DNA of 64,000 nt, taken from contig NZ_JAGTXB010000005.1 of NCBI RefSeq assembly GCF_018224885.1, forward strand, positions 457,735 to 521,734. The letters are read 5' to 3'. Below are positions 17,136-26,148 of this stretch, piece by piece. The stretch is from Chitinophaga hostae (GTDB taxonomy: Bacteria; Bacteroidota; Bacteroidia; Chitinophagales; Chitinophagaceae). How positions within the stretch are numbered: position 1 is the stretch's first letter; each line of letters starts with the position of its first letter. The notes under the pieces are model-generated. The model had not been told where the DNA came from, ran no database searches, and saw nothing but the letters and a program-made list of their open reading frames with translations. The translations under genes and the position numbers were made by a program.

Positions 17136-18737
17136 ATGTTGCTGAAGAAATATATATTGATAGGATTGGGCCTGGCGGCCTTTTCGTTTCAAACGAACGC
17201 GCAGGTAAATCCTAAGGAAAAACTCTGGCAAACATTAAAAGCCATCCAGGGTAACTATGTAGATTCTTTAACAGATGAAACATTGGTAAATGCTGCCATA
17301 GCAGGAATGATGCGCGAGCTGGATCCGCATTCCCGTTATTTTTCCCATGAGGAGGCCGGGCAGATGCAGGAGGCTATGAAAGGAAACTTTGCGGGTATCG
17401 GCATTCAGTTTATGATGGAGCATGATAGCTTGTACATCACCCAGATAGTAAGCGGCGGACCGGCTGAGAAGGCGGGTTTAAAAGCAGGCGACAGGATACT
17501 GGCGATTGATAAAGCCCCGGTAACAGGAACAGACAACTTCGCCATCATGAAAAAGATCCGGGGCGAAAAAGGCAGTCCCGTTTCACTGCAAGTGCTCCGC
17601 AAAATGGACGGAGCAAAATTTACCACTGAAATTATACGTGATGTGGTGGCCGACAGGTCGATAAGGTCCGCGTATATGATCACAGATAAAGTAGGCTATA
17701 TCTCGTTACACATCTTCAGTGAAACTACCCGTACAGAAATGGACAACGCCCTCATACTTCTGAAGGAACAGGGGATGAAAAGCCTGATCCTCGATCTCCA
17801 GGGTAATGGCGGTGGCTATGTACAAGCTGCGATTGGTGTAGCCGATGAATTTTTACCAAAAGATAAACTGGTATTTTACAGTGTTGGAAAAGATAAGGGT
17901 AAAGACTATTACTATACCGGCGGCTTTGGCAATTTCATGGAAGGAAATCTGGTAGTATTGATAGATCAGTCTACCGCATCGGCAAGTGAAATTCTGACGG
18001 GTGCGTTGCAGGACTGGGATCGTGCTGTGATAGTGGGCAGAAGGAGTTTTGGTAAGGGCTTGATGCAACGCCCCATTCCGGTATTTGATGGCTCCGTGCT
18101 GGAACTGACCGGCGCCCGTTATTACACGCCTTCGGGCAGGTCTATCCAAAAACCTTATCATGGCAGCAGCTATAACGATAACGTACAAACGCGCTTTGCC
18201 AGCGGCGAGCTGACAAATGCTCACGTTATTCATTTTCCCGACTCGCTGAAATATACCACGCTGGTAAATAAGCGTACCGTGTATGGCGGCGGCGGAATTA
18301 TGCCCGACAGGTTTATTCCGATAGATACCATAGAATATAACGGCTGGCTACAGGACGTAGCAGAGCAGAACCTGGCGGGGAAGATCACCTTTGATTACCT
18401 GGATAGCAACCGTGCTGCTTTGCTTTCCAGCTATCATGATTTTAAAGCGTTCAATAAACAGTACAATGTACCGGAATACCTGGTACAGGAGGTAGTTGGC
18501 GCCGCAGAAAAAGCAGGGTTGCCGCTACATCTGAACAGCAAAGACAGGATCATCAGTTTACTCTCACTGGAAATTAAAGGGCAACTCGCCAGCCAGTTGT
18601 TTGCAGGCAATGACTATTACCTGCAGGTATTGAACAGCGATAATGGCAGCATCCGGGAAGCCCTGCAGCTGCTGGAACAACCGGATCGCTTTGCGCAGCA
18701 ACTTAAACCAACGGCAACCAAAAAAGAGAAGAAATAA
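17136..18737 (+). CDS. S41 family C-terminal processing peptidase
   Basis: A 533-residue exported serine protease (signal ending TNAQ). A PDZ domain spans about 75-155 (NFAGIGIQFMMEHDSLYITQ, SGGPAEKAGLKAGDRILAID). The S41 catalytic domain follows with GYISLHIFSETT, LILDLQGNGGGYVQAAIGVA and the Ser/Lys dyad S282 (QSTASASEI) and K307 (SFGKGLMQ). These residues match the Ser-Lys pair of Ctp/Prc proteases. It lies 3 bp after one TlpA gene and 21 bp before another. In a SusCD operon without glycosidases, a periplasmic protease fits peptide or protein substrates. Confidence 0.92.
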   Translation: MLLKKYILIGLGLAAFSFQTNAQVNPKEKLWQTLKAIQGNYVDSLTDETLVNAAIAGMMRELDPHSRYFSHEEAGQMQEAMKGNFAGIGIQFMMEHDSLYITQIVSGGPAEKAGLKAGDRILAIDKAPVTGTDNFAIMKKIRGEKGSPVSLQVLRKMDGAKFTTEIIRDVVADRSIRSAYMITDKVGYISLHIFSETTRTEMDNALILLKEQGMKSLILDLQGNGGGYVQAAIGVADEFLPKDKLVFYSVGKDKGKDYYYTGGFGNFMEGNLVVLIDQSTASASEILTGALQDWDRAVIVGRRSFGKGLMQRPIPVFDGSVLELTGARYYTPSGRSIQKPYHGSSYNDNVQTRFASGELTNAHVIHFPDSLKYTTLVNKRTVYGGGGIMPDRFIPIDTIEYNGWLQDVAEQNLAGKITFDYLDSNRAALLSSYHDFKAFNKQYNVPEYLVQEVVGAAEKAGLPLHLNSKDRIISLLSLEIKGQLASQLFAGNDYYLQVLNSDNGSIREALQLLEQPDRFAQQLKPTATKKEKK

Positions 18738-18758
18738 TATTTATCAAAAAAAGTAGTC

Positions 18759-19901
18759 ATGAATTTTTATAAGATATTGATACTGGCGGCATCAGGGATT
18801 CCTGCAGTTGCCGCCGCTCAACAGTCGTATACCATCAAAGGCAGTGTGAGCAATATAAAGGAACCGGTTAAAGCCTTTCTGACCTATAAGGTAAACGGGG
18901 AGCGGAAGATAGACTCCGTTATCATGAAAAACGGCAAATTTATATTCCATGGTTCAGTGGGCGCGCCAAAAGAAGCGCATATCCTGGTAAAGCACAATAA
19001 TCTGCCACCAGATCCAACTACCCGCCCCGTGGAGGATATCCTGCCCTTCCTGATCGAAGACAGGGTCATTACCATTGCTGCCAAAGATTCTGTGAAAAAT
19101 GCCATGATCACCGGTAGCCCGGCAAACGACGACAATGTGAAGATCACCGCGTTACTGAAACCTTATTACGACAAATACGGCCTGCTGAACGATGAGTTTA
19201 AATCGCAATCGGCCGAAAAGCAAAAGGATTCCGCTTATATCTCCAGCCTGGAACGCAGGGCCAATGACATACAAACGGAAATCATTGCAGTGAAAATGAA
19301 GTACGTGAAAGCCAATCCAGGTAAGTATATGGCGTTAATGGCCTTTAACTCCACGCTACCGCCGGAGTTCGATGCCATTGCAGCAGAAAAGAATTTTAAT
19401 GAACTGGATCCGGCGATTAGAAAATCGGATCTGGGCCTGGAACTGCAGGAAAGAATTGCTAAAGTAAAGAAAACCCAGCAAGGCGCGGAAGCACCGGATT
19501 TTACACAGTTGGATGTTGATGGTAAACCGGTGAAGTTATCTGATTTCAGAGGCAAATATGTATTGCTTGATTTCTGGGCTTCGTGGTGCGGTCCCTGCAG
19601 AAGGGAAAATCCAAATGTAGTGAAAGCTTACAACGCTTATAAGGACAAAGGTTTTACCGTATTGGGCGTATCGCTGGACAAAGACGGCGACAGGGACAAA
19701 TGGTTGGCTGCCATTGAAAAAGATGGCCTGCTGTGGACACAGGTATCTGATTTGAAAGCATGGGAAAATGAAGCTGCAAAATTATATGAAGTAAATGCTA
19801 TCCCAATGAACTTCCTGATTGATCCCAATGGAAAGATCGTGGCCAAATACCTGAGGGGAGAGGCTTTGGAGGAAACATTAAAGCACCTGTTATCTAAGTG
19901 A
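18759..19901 (+). CDS. TlpA family disulfide reductase with DUF4369-type N-terminus
   Basis: A 380-residue exported protein (signal ending AAAQ). Residues about 22-130 resemble the DUF4369 beta domain that precedes many Bacteroidota thioredoxins (YTIKGSVSNIKEPVKAFLTY, FIFHGSVGAPKEAHILVK). The AhpC/TSA-like thioredoxin domain begins near 240 (APDFTQLDVDGKPVKLSDFR) and has WCGPC (C277 and C280), a cis-proline region (VNAIPMNFLIDPNG) and KYLRGEALEETL at the end. It is the last gene of the SusCD operon and is followed by a GC-rich hairpin. Confidence 0.92.
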   Translation: MNFYKILILAASGIPAVAAAQQSYTIKGSVSNIKEPVKAFLTYKVNGERKIDSVIMKNGKFIFHGSVGAPKEAHILVKHNNLPPDPTTRPVEDILPFLIEDRVITIAAKDSVKNAMITGSPANDDNVKITALLKPYYDKYGLLNDEFKSQSAEKQKDSAYISSLERRANDIQTEIIAVKMKYVKANPGKYMALMAFNSTLPPEFDAIAAEKNFNELDPAIRKSDLGLELQERIAKVKKTQQGAEAPDFTQLDVDGKPVKLSDFRGKYVLLDFWASWCGPCRRENPNVVKAYNAYKDKGFTVLGVSLDKDGDRDKWLAAIEKDGLLWTQVSDLKAWENEAAKLYEVNAIPMNFLIDPNGKIVAKYLRGEALEETLKHLLSK

Positions 19902-19937
19902 TCTATCCTGATGTATTCGCCATCATCAGTACCTATG

Positions 19938-19965
19938 CCCCGTGCCGGAGCTTTCCGGCGCGGGG
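19938..19965 (+). terminator. GC-rich hairpin at the end of the SusCD operon
   Basis: A 12-bp stem, CCCCGTGCCGGA with TCCGGCGCGGGG (one G-T pair), and loop GCTT, 37 bp after the last stop. There is no long T-run, so its strength is uncertain. Confidence 0.55.
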
Positions 19966-20028
19966 ATTTATAATGTCCCGAAAAGCAATGTAGTGCCGGT
20001 CATCTTTTGGGAAGTTGTACCGAGATCG

Positions 20029-20331
20029 TTACAATGGTTTGATGGGCGTATGCCCCAGTTCATGCCGCAGTTGTTTTATTTCGCTTTGCAGGTCATGTAC
20101 ACGGCTCAGCAAGTGGGTAATGGCTTCCAGCCCTTCCATGTTGATGTCCATGTCGTAATGCAGGTGCATGTATTTTTCGAGATCGGCCAACTGGTCATAG
20201 TCAATAAAGTACTCCTGCTCTATGAGTGTTAGCTTTATCAGGCCATAATCGTTCAATGACTGCACAAAGGTGGTTTCAATGCTATAATAAGTGCAACATT
20301 GTGCTACTGATATATTTCTTGAAGTATCCAT
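20029..20331 (-). CDS. cbpM: CbpM-like chaperone modulator
   Basis: A 100-residue MerR-like helical protein with an N-terminal winged-helix segment (ISVAQCCTYYSIETTFVQSL) and a coiled-coil C-terminus (LLSRVHDLQSEIKQLRHEL). In Escherichia coli CbpM binds the J domain of CbpA and blocks its co-chaperone and DNA-binding activity. The gene starts 2 bp after the stop of the CbpA gene, the standard pairing. Confidence 0.85.
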   Translation of the reverse strand: MDTSRNISVAQCCTYYSIETTFVQSLNDYGLIKLTLIEQEYFIDYDQLADLEKYMHLHYDMDINMEGLEAITHLLSRVHDLQSEIKQLRHELGHTPIKPL

Positions 20332-20333
20332 AA

Positions 20334-21263
20334 CTACCCTTTTTGACGCTCTTCAGCAAGTTCTTTAAATAATTGTTTTTCCTTTTCTGTGAGGTGCTTC
20401 GGAATTTGTACCTGGTAGGTGATATAAAGATCCCCAAATGTTCCTGTTTGTTTATACACCGGAAATCCCTTGCCTTTCAAACGCACTTTGGTACCCGCCT
20501 GTGTTTCGGGCGCTATTTTTAGTTTTATTTTCCCGCCCAGGGTATCAATGGTTTCTTCTCCTCCGAGTATGGCGGTAAAGAGATCCAGCGGGATATCGGT
20601 GTAGAGGTCATCGCCTTTGCGCACAAAGGCGGTATCGTTATGAATGGTAAAAGTAATATAGAGGTCTCCGTTAGGACCGCCATTGGCGCCCGGCGATCCA
20701 AAGCCTGCAAGTTTTATTTCCTGTCCGTCCTGGATGCCGGCAGGAACGGTGATCCGTATATTTTTCCCGTTAACCGTGAAGGTTTGCTTATGGGTTTGAT
20801 AGGCATCTGACAAATTCAGCTGCATAGAGGCGCGGTAATCCTGGCCTTTAAAGCGGGCTTGTCTGCCTCCGCCTCCTCCGCCACTGCGGTTACCAAACAT
20901 GGAAGTGAAGAAATCAGAAAAATCGCCTTCCTCTCCGTTAAACGAATGATATTCACCACCGCCTGCTCCAAATGGATTACCCCTGCCGCCGCCTCCGGCG
21001 GCCTGCTGTTGCCGGCGCGCCTCTTCAAACTGATCGGCATGTTTCCAGTCGGCGCCATACTGGTCATATTTTTTCCTGTTTTCAGGGTCGCTCAATACTT
21101 CATTCGCTTCGTTGATCTGCTGAAAAACCTTACCGGCCTGGGGGTCATTAGGATTCAAATCCGGGTGATGCTTGCGGGCCAGCTTCCGGTAGGCCTTTTT
21201 GATATCATCGGCCGTGGCATCTTTTTGAACGCCCAGTATCTTGTAATAATCGATATAGTCCAT
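20334..21263 (-). CDS. cbpA: Curved DNA-binding / DnaJ-class co-chaperone CbpA
   Basis: A 309-residue type II J protein. The J domain (residues 1-65) holds DYYKILGVQKDATADDIKKA and the HPD motif at 33-35. A Gly-rich linker (GGGGRGNPFGAGGGEYHSFN and SGGGGGGRQ) follows, then two C-terminal substrate-binding domains (ITVPAGIQDGQEIKLAGFG, LKIAPETQAGTKVRLKGKGF). There is no zinc finger, which distinguishes it from DnaJ. It stimulates Hsp70 ATP hydrolysis and is cytoplasmic. It lies between a DyP peroxidase gene and cbpM on the same strand, likely a stress-related operon. Confidence 0.92.
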   Translation of the reverse strand: MDYIDYYKILGVQKDATADDIKKAYRKLARKHHPDLNPNDPQAGKVFQQINEANEVLSDPENRKKYDQYGADWKHADQFEEARRQQQAAGGGGRGNPFGAGGGEYHSFNGEEGDFSDFFTSMFGNRSGGGGGGRQARFKGQDYRASMQLNLSDAYQTHKQTFTVNGKNIRITVPAGIQDGQEIKLAGFGSPGANGGPNGDLYITFTIHNDTAFVRKGDDLYTDIPLDLFTAILGGEETIDTLGGKIKLKIAPETQAGTKVRLKGKGFPVYKQTGTFGDLYITYQVQIPKHLTEKEKQLFKELAEERQKG

Positions 21264-21303
21264 GCTTCAAAAATTTACGTGATTCAATCATCAGTCAGCC
21301 GGT

Positions 21304-22263
21304 TCAGGAAGACGAGTCCGCGGTGTACTGATCCAGTATATTCATAGAAGGGGCAAAGAAGAGGGTGCCGGTATGCGCCGTGCTGAAATCCAGTATCCTG
21401 TCGTAGTTACCTGCCGGAACACCGATGAACATCCGTTCCAGCATCTTAAAGGTAGTACTAAAGGTATTGGCATAAGCAATAAAATAAGTGCCTGTTTCAT
21501 TTTTTGACGGATTGCCAAAAACCATGTTATCTCTTACTATTTTCAACTCAATACCATCTTCAGGATCCAGGCCAGCGAGGGCGCTGTGTGAGTTAGCGGG
21601 TTTTACATCATCCGGCATTTCAATGTCGCTCATTTTATAGCGGCCAATTACTTTCTCCTGTTCTTCCGTTGGCAGCTTCGACCAGCCACTCATATTGTGC
21701 AGGTATTTTTGTACAAAAAGATAACTGCCGCCTTTATAAACCGGGTCTTCATCGCCTACCACTGCAAACAACGTTCTTTCATTGCCTACCGGGTTTTCTG
21801 TACCATCCACGAAACCAAGAATGGAACGTCCATCCCAATACCGGAAACCATGTACTTCTTCCAGGCAGTCGGCAACCGGCAATAATACCTCCGATATAGC
21901 GGTGATCATATCAAAGCAAATAGCGGTATCGGTTCCCCGCAGATGGAAATGCAGGTCGCCCGGAGTGGCCACAGCGGTATGTTTTGCCCCCACTACCGGC
22001 TCGAAATTTCTTAATTCCTTCGGAAGGGGCTGAGGTAACGACAGCTTCAGCCAGGCTTCATAGCCCACAGCCATTACGCAACTCGCCCGTCCGGGGCCTA
22101 CCCTTATGGTAAAGGATTTATTGAGATTTGATACCAGGCCGCATAATCTTTCGAAAACAGTTTTGATGTCCATACCCTCCCGGAATTTCCATACGGTAAA
22201 TATGGTGTTGTTGTTCGGGTAGTCGGTGACGTGCTGGGATTCATATTGTATTGGTTTGCTCAT
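21304..22263 (-). CDS. Dyp-type heme peroxidase
   Basis: A 319-residue dye-decolourising peroxidase of the short class. The GxxDG signature is GFVDG at 150-154, and the likely proximal heme histidine is H224 (NSHSALAGL) with the distal arginine R242 (IVRDNMVFGN). The C-terminal TYFIAYANTFSTTFKMLERM is also characteristic. There is no twin-arginine signal, so it acts in the cytoplasm or in an encapsulin; no encapsulin gene is in the window. It probably leads the dyp-cbpA-cbpM gene run (40-bp gap). Confidence 0.92.
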   Translation of the reverse strand: MSKPIQYESQHVTDYPNNNTIFTVWKFREGMDIKTVFERLCGLVSNLNKSFTIRVGPGRASCVMAVGYEAWLKLSLPQPLPKELRNFEPVVGAKHTAVATPGDLHFHLRGTDTAICFDMITAISEVLLPVADCLEEVHGFRYWDGRSILGFVDGTENPVGNERTLFAVVGDEDPVYKGGSYLFVQKYLHNMSGWSKLPTEEQEKVIGRYKMSDIEMPDDVKPANSHSALAGLDPEDGIELKIVRDNMVFGNPSKNETGTYFIAYANTFSTTFKMLERMFIGVPAGNYDRILDFSTAHTGTLFFAPSMNILDQYTADSSS

Positions 22264-22406
22264 ATATTCTAAAAGTTGCCCGTTGTGATGTTGGTTTAAA
22301 TAATGAATGCCGGAAATTAATCATTTTCGGCTATTCTCGAAAGCCCTGTTGGCCTATCTTTTTATCCTGTAAAAATGGTAAATTGGTAGTTCGTAAAACC
22401 TGCTAT

Positions 22407-22796
22407 ATGAATAAAGACGTACAGGCCTACAACGACGCTATGTCTGTAACAGACAAAGCTATCGGCCAGAAACTGGCCCGGGAGATAAACAAACACCTCG
22501 CAGCAGCAGAAAATAAAATCTGGCACCGCCATCCGGTTTGGTTTCTGAATGGCAACCCGATTGTTGGCTATAGTAAGTTGAAGGATTGTGTGCGCCTGTT
22601 ATTCTGGAGCGGGCAATCGTTCGGGGAAGAAGACCTGCAGCCCGAAGGTACTTTCAAGGCAGCAGAAGCCCGCTACACAGATGTGAAACAGGTAGATGCC
22701 GGTCAGCTAAAACGCTGGCTGGAAAAATCCGTAAAAATTCAGTGGGATTACAAAAATATTGTTAAGCGGAAAGGCGTGCTGGAGCGCCTGTCCTGA
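22407..22796 (+). CDS. DUF1801 domain-containing protein
   Basis: A 129-residue cytoplasmic protein with the small alpha/beta fold of DUF1801 (YdhG-like) proteins: WHRHPVWFLNGNPIVGYSKL, VRLLFWSGQSFGEEDL and a C-terminal helix. The frame is open upstream to 22251, but that part overlaps the divergent DyP promoter and is not family-like, so ATG 22407 is chosen. The biochemical role of this family is unresolved. Confidence 0.75.
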   Translation: MNKDVQAYNDAMSVTDKAIGQKLAREINKHLAAAENKIWHRHPVWFLNGNPIVGYSKLKDCVRLLFWSGQSFGEEDLQPEGTFKAAEARYTDVKQVDAGQLKRWLEKSVKIQWDYKNIVKRKGVLERLS

Positions 22797-22807
22797 GCTG
22801 CGGCTTC

Positions 22808-23095
22808 TTATGCATTTACCCGCTGCAATAACTTCCTGCTCTCTTTGTTTACAAATGTAATCGGCACAAATTTGTCGGTAGGCGCCCCAATATAATATAC
22901 CATCCACTCCGGATCGTGATGCGCCAACATTTCGCTGATACAATCGGCCCTGTGTCCCATGGGATTGGAACAATCGTCCCAGTAAAACAGCTCTACGCGG
23001 TAGTGCAGCTGCTGCTTTTGGTTGTTAATTGTTACTTCAACTTCTATCTCCTGCTTACCCGGCAGCGGAGGAATAGGAATGACAATATGACTCAT
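22808..23095 (-). CDS. Small cytoplasmic protein of unknown function
   Basis: A 95-residue protein without a signal peptide. The first 20 residues are proline-rich (IVIPIPPLPGKQEI), and the rest is mixed (LHYRVELFYWDDCSNPMGHR, WMVYYIGAPTDKFVPITFVN). I do not recognise the family. It converges on the DUF1801 gene with an 11-bp gap and no clear terminator. Its reading frame is clean, and its codon use resembles its neighbours, which supports a real gene. Confidence 0.55.
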   Translation of the reverse strand: MSHIVIPIPPLPGKQEIEVEVTINNQKQQLHYRVELFYWDDCSNPMGHRADCISEMLAHHDPEWMVYYIGAPTDKFVPITFVNKESRKLLQRVNA

Positions 23096-23302
23096 AATAT
23101 GACGGTTATATCAACGCTGCCGCAAGAAGATTGCCACAGCGCCGGGGTAAACAAACTACATCACTTATGTATGATTATTTTCTATACCTGTTCACCAGTG
23201 GTCGGCTATTGTCCGGAAACGGACAGTTGCGGCAAGGCGGATGCAAAAACAGCCACCCGGCTGCCCGGATGACTGTTTAACTAAAATTGCCTCAACAGGT
23301 TG

Positions 23303-23617
23303 TTATTTGCTGCCGTCTTCCTTTTTACGCGGTCCCTGGCTTTTTCTATAGGCCTTCAGTTCGTCTTTGTCGATAAAAGTATCTTTGTTGGTGTCGATGG
23401 CATCAAAGTTATCCTTCAGCTTAGCCAATCTTTTATTGTCTTTGCTGGCAACATCTACCTCTGTTTTGCTGAGCTTTCCGTCTCCGTCTGTGTCGATTTT
23501 TTTGAAGAACCCTTCGCGGTCTTGCTGGGGTTGCTGTTGCTGCGGCTGTTGCGCATAAGTTTTTACGGAAGCAAGGGTTGCCACTAACAAACCTGCTGCA
23601 AGAAGATGCTTGGTCAT
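23303..23617 (-). CDS. Secreted EF-hand calcium-binding protein
   Basis: A 104-residue exported protein (signal ending KTYAQ). After a short Gln/Pro-rich stretch it has two EF-hand loops, DTDGDGKLSKTE (about 43-54) and DTNKDTFIDKDE (about 75-86), both with acidic residues at positions 1, 3, 5 and 12. It should bind calcium in the periplasm or outside the cell. Upstream, four 10-bp-spaced TTAAC-like boxes (23774-23808) suggest control by a response regulator. Confidence 0.85.
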   Translation of the reverse strand: MTKHLLAAGLLVATLASVKTYAQQPQQQQPQQDREGFFKKIDTDGDGKLSKTEVDVASKDNKRLAKLKDNFDAIDTNKDTFIDKDELKAYRKSQGPRKKEDGSK

Positions 23618-23773
23618 AATTTTGGGTTTTAAGTGTTATGATGATTGTATGTGCATAGAAATACTGAATGAATCAGTCGCCACCGCTAAGGTGTGGAAAG
23701 AAGTTAGTTCAGCATATCATAGTCGGAGGTTGGATGCTCCACTTTTTTAAAAGTTTAATGGCAGCAGCATTTC

Positions 23774-23808
23774 TTAACGCTATTTAACAGTGGTTGACAG
23801 TAGTTAAC
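23774..23808 (-). promoter_or_regulatory. Four phased TTAAC-like direct repeats
   Basis: TTAAC at 23774, TTAAC at 23784, TTGAC at 23794 and TTAAC at 23804, exactly 10 bp apart, so all on one DNA face. Read towards the EF-hand gene they are GTTAA boxes followed 16 nt later by TAAACTTT, a -7-like sequence. The layout resembles a class II activator site of an OmpR-type regulator. Confidence 0.55.
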
Positions 23809-23830
23809 GTTATCTCCCGTAATCACATAA

Positions 23831-23864
23831 AAAAGCCTTCAAACCGTGAGGTCTGAAGGCTTTT
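23831..23864. terminator. Rho-independent terminator, bidirectional
   Basis: Stem AAAAGCCTTCA/TGAAGGCTTTT (23831-23841 with 23854-23864), extended by ACC/GGT around a GTGA loop. A and T tracts on both sides allow termination in either direction. It ends the gene at 23887-24654. Confidence 0.8.
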
Positions 23865-23886
23865 ACGCAGTACAATATACTGGTGT

Positions 23887-24654
23887 TTAGAACTTTATCA
23901 ACAGTTTTTCGGAAATAAGCTTGCCATCTTTGTAGTATTCGAAATGCCAGTCACCATTCTTTTTCATCACGATGCCGTGAGCCACTCCGTTGTCAGCAAT
24001 GAAATATTCCGGTGCAGATGTTTTAAACAGGGTTAAAACTATTTTTGGAGAGGTGTCAATCAACTGGTACCCGTTGGCAGTTGCCTGGGCATATAAGGTA
24101 CCGGCAGCTTCTTTTACTTCCGCTGTTGCAGGAGCCGATACCGGGGCAGGAGCGGTGGCCGGTACAACCGGCGCGGCGGCGGCAGCAGGAGCAACCGCAG
24201 CTGGTTTAGGCGCTTCCGCTGTGGTGCCGTCGTAACTATACGCTACATCATTCAGCGAGGTGAAGGCATCTCTCAATGCAAGATTATAGGAAGTCGCAAA
24301 TTCCTTCTCCCTGCTTTTACCTTCTTTACCTTTGAAGATGATATTACCTTTACAATCCTTTAGGATAAGGGTGAGATTGGTAACGAATAATCCTTTTTTC
24401 TGTACTACGTCCGTGTTCAGTGCATTGCACCTGTTGTCGGCAAGCTCCCTGGGTATTTCTGAATTATCAAAATAAACGGTAAATCCTTTTTCTTCCAGCA
24501 ACGATTTGGTTAGCGTGTTTAAGCCATATTGGTTTATTTCTTTGGAAAAACTGAACCTTTCCGGCACCACTACGTATTTAAAATTGTTGATGGTTTGCTG
24601 GGCATACCCGGAAAACGATGCCAGTACAAGAAATAGAAATGCGTATCCTTTCAT
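23887..24654 (-). CDS. Exported protein with Ala/Pro-rich linker
   Basis: A 255-residue exported protein (signal ending SGYAQ). The N-terminal half (20-145) is conserved-looking alpha/beta (FKYVVVPERFSFSKEINQYG, LEEKGFTVYFDNSEIPREL, LFVTNLTLILKDCKGNIIFK). An Ala/Pro/Val linker (about 150-185) leads to a small C-terminal beta region (YFIADNGVAHGIVMKKNGDW). Proteins of this layout are frequent in Bacteroidota, but I know of no assigned function. It is periplasmic or outer-membrane-associated by inference. Confidence 0.65.
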   Translation of the reverse strand: MKGYAFLFLVLASFSGYAQQTINNFKYVVVPERFSFSKEINQYGLNTLTKSLLEEKGFTVYFDNSEIPRELADNRCNALNTDVVQKKGLFVTNLTLILKDCKGNIIFKGKEGKSREKEFATSYNLALRDAFTSLNDVAYSYDGTTAEAPKPAAVAPAAAAAPVVPATAPAPVSAPATAEVKEAAGTLYAQATANGYQLIDTSPKIVLTLFKTSAPEYFIADNGVAHGIVMKKNGDWHFEYYKDGKLISEKLLIKF

Positions 24655-24741
24655 ATTAATATTTTATCTGTCTGATAATGACGAATATATAGAAAATAAT
24701 TGTCAAAATCAGCACAAACCGTTGATAGTTTTGGTTCACTA

Positions 24742-26013
24742 TCACCGGGCCTTTGCGGCTATCTTGCTTAACAGCTTCGGATTATTCATAGCAGTATAGT
24801 CATACTGGTAAATACCATCCCGGGCACTGACCAGCAACCGGTGCTGGTTTTCGTAAGGGATCACGTCATAGGTATCCAGGCCTTCCAGGAATTTGGTAGT
24901 AATAATATTGTGCACATCCGCGGCGTCCATAAAACGAAGCCCGTAACTGCCTTCACAGATAAAAAGTTTTCCGTGGTCAACACCCAGGCCAAAGGGATTC
25001 TTCATTTCAACCGTATTGATCTTTACGGGGTTGTCTACATTGCTGATGTCAAACACCTGCAGCTGGTTAATATTACCGGCGCAGAAAGAGCCGCTTCTAA
25101 CGGTTACAAAGGCTTTGCTGCCTTCTACCACCACGGGATCACAGGCCCTGAAATGGGTTACTTCGGAACGTTTTCCCGGTGCGGCCGGATTGGTAAGGTC
25201 ATAAATAAACATCGCGTTTCGGCTGCCAATGAAAAGGTACTCGCCATAGGGGAAAATCGTTTCAATATCACGGCCGATGGTCTGTGTGTTTTTGAACGCC
25301 GGGCTGGCCGCATTGCTGAGATCAAATGCGCGGAGCTCGGAGTAATTTACCGTGTAGAGGTAGTCTTTGGCAATGGTGAAACGGGCCATGGAACCGCCCT
25401 TTCCTGTACCGGGACTTTGATTGTTATAAGCAGCGGTGAGCATATCACTCTCGAACATGATGCCGTCTCTCTTGTCAAAAGTGCAATCGCAAACGTAGGT
25501 GGTATCCCGCAGCGTATAGCCAACGGCAATGCTATCGGGGTCAGTATACCACCCGAGGCGCATGCCGTTTGCATCCACAGGTAGGTTGATGATGCCGGGG
25601 AGCCGTTTTACAAATGAAATTTTGCGGGGATCTGTGATGTCGAACACGTTCAGATCACCATAGCTGTCGGTGTAAAGGATATTTCCCTTTATCGCCATGT
25701 CCTGGGTGCCCATTACATTCAGGAAGGCCACGGGCTTTGGCGACGCAGGGTTACTGTTGTCGATGATGTGAATACCGGCATATGGCTCATTCACATAAAT
25801 ATACTGGTCTTTGGTATAGATCTTACCGGGCCTGCCTATTTCCTTTGGCGCGGTTGATTTGATGGAAGCCCAATAATCTTTGGTCGCCATCCTGATAGGC
25901 GTGTATATTTTGGTTGTAACAACGGTGTCAGCGCAGTTTTTCCTGGTACATCCGCTTAGTGCGAATACAAGAATAGCCATCACCGTGAGTTTGTAGATAG
26001 TAGAGATATGCAT
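24742..26013 (-). CDS. LVIVD-repeat beta-propeller lipoprotein
   Basis: A 423-residue lipoprotein from ATG 26013 (signal with ALSGC). The frame extends to 26049, but the extra 12 residues precede the signal peptide and are unlikely. Several blade-like repeats follow the LVIVD pattern: YAGIHIIDNSNPASPKPVAF, LNVFDITDPRKISFVKRL, LRAFDLSNAASPAFKNTQ, LQVFDISNVDNPVKINTV. This predicts a beta-propeller at the outer membrane or surface. A cluster of cysteines (VCDCTFDKRDG, FRACDPV, SFCAGN) is unusual and might stabilise loops. Substrate or partner is unknown. Confidence 0.82.
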   Translation of the reverse strand: MHISTIYKLTVMAILVFALSGCTRKNCADTVVTTKIYTPIRMATKDYWASIKSTAPKEIGRPGKIYTKDQYIYVNEPYAGIHIIDNSNPASPKPVAFLNVMGTQDMAIKGNILYTDSYGDLNVFDITDPRKISFVKRLPGIINLPVDANGMRLGWYTDPDSIAVGYTLRDTTYVCDCTFDKRDGIMFESDMLTAAYNNQSPGTGKGGSMARFTIAKDYLYTVNYSELRAFDLSNAASPAFKNTQTIGRDIETIFPYGEYLFIGSRNAMFIYDLTNPAAPGKRSEVTHFRACDPVVVEGSKAFVTVRSGSFCAGNINQLQVFDISNVDNPVKINTVEMKNPFGLGVDHGKLFICEGSYGLRFMDAADVHNIITTKFLEGLDTYDVIPYENQHRLLVSARDGIYQYDYTAMNNPKLLSKIAAKAR

Positions 26014-26148
26014 GGGGGCGGATTTTTCCGTTAAACGGGTGCCCGGCAAAGAATGTTACATGCCGTCATAGCCGATCATGTTAAGTTGGTTAAATTAAAT
26101 ACATGACTATATTTATAATGTATCTTTTTCAATCACTTAGCGCGGTAT

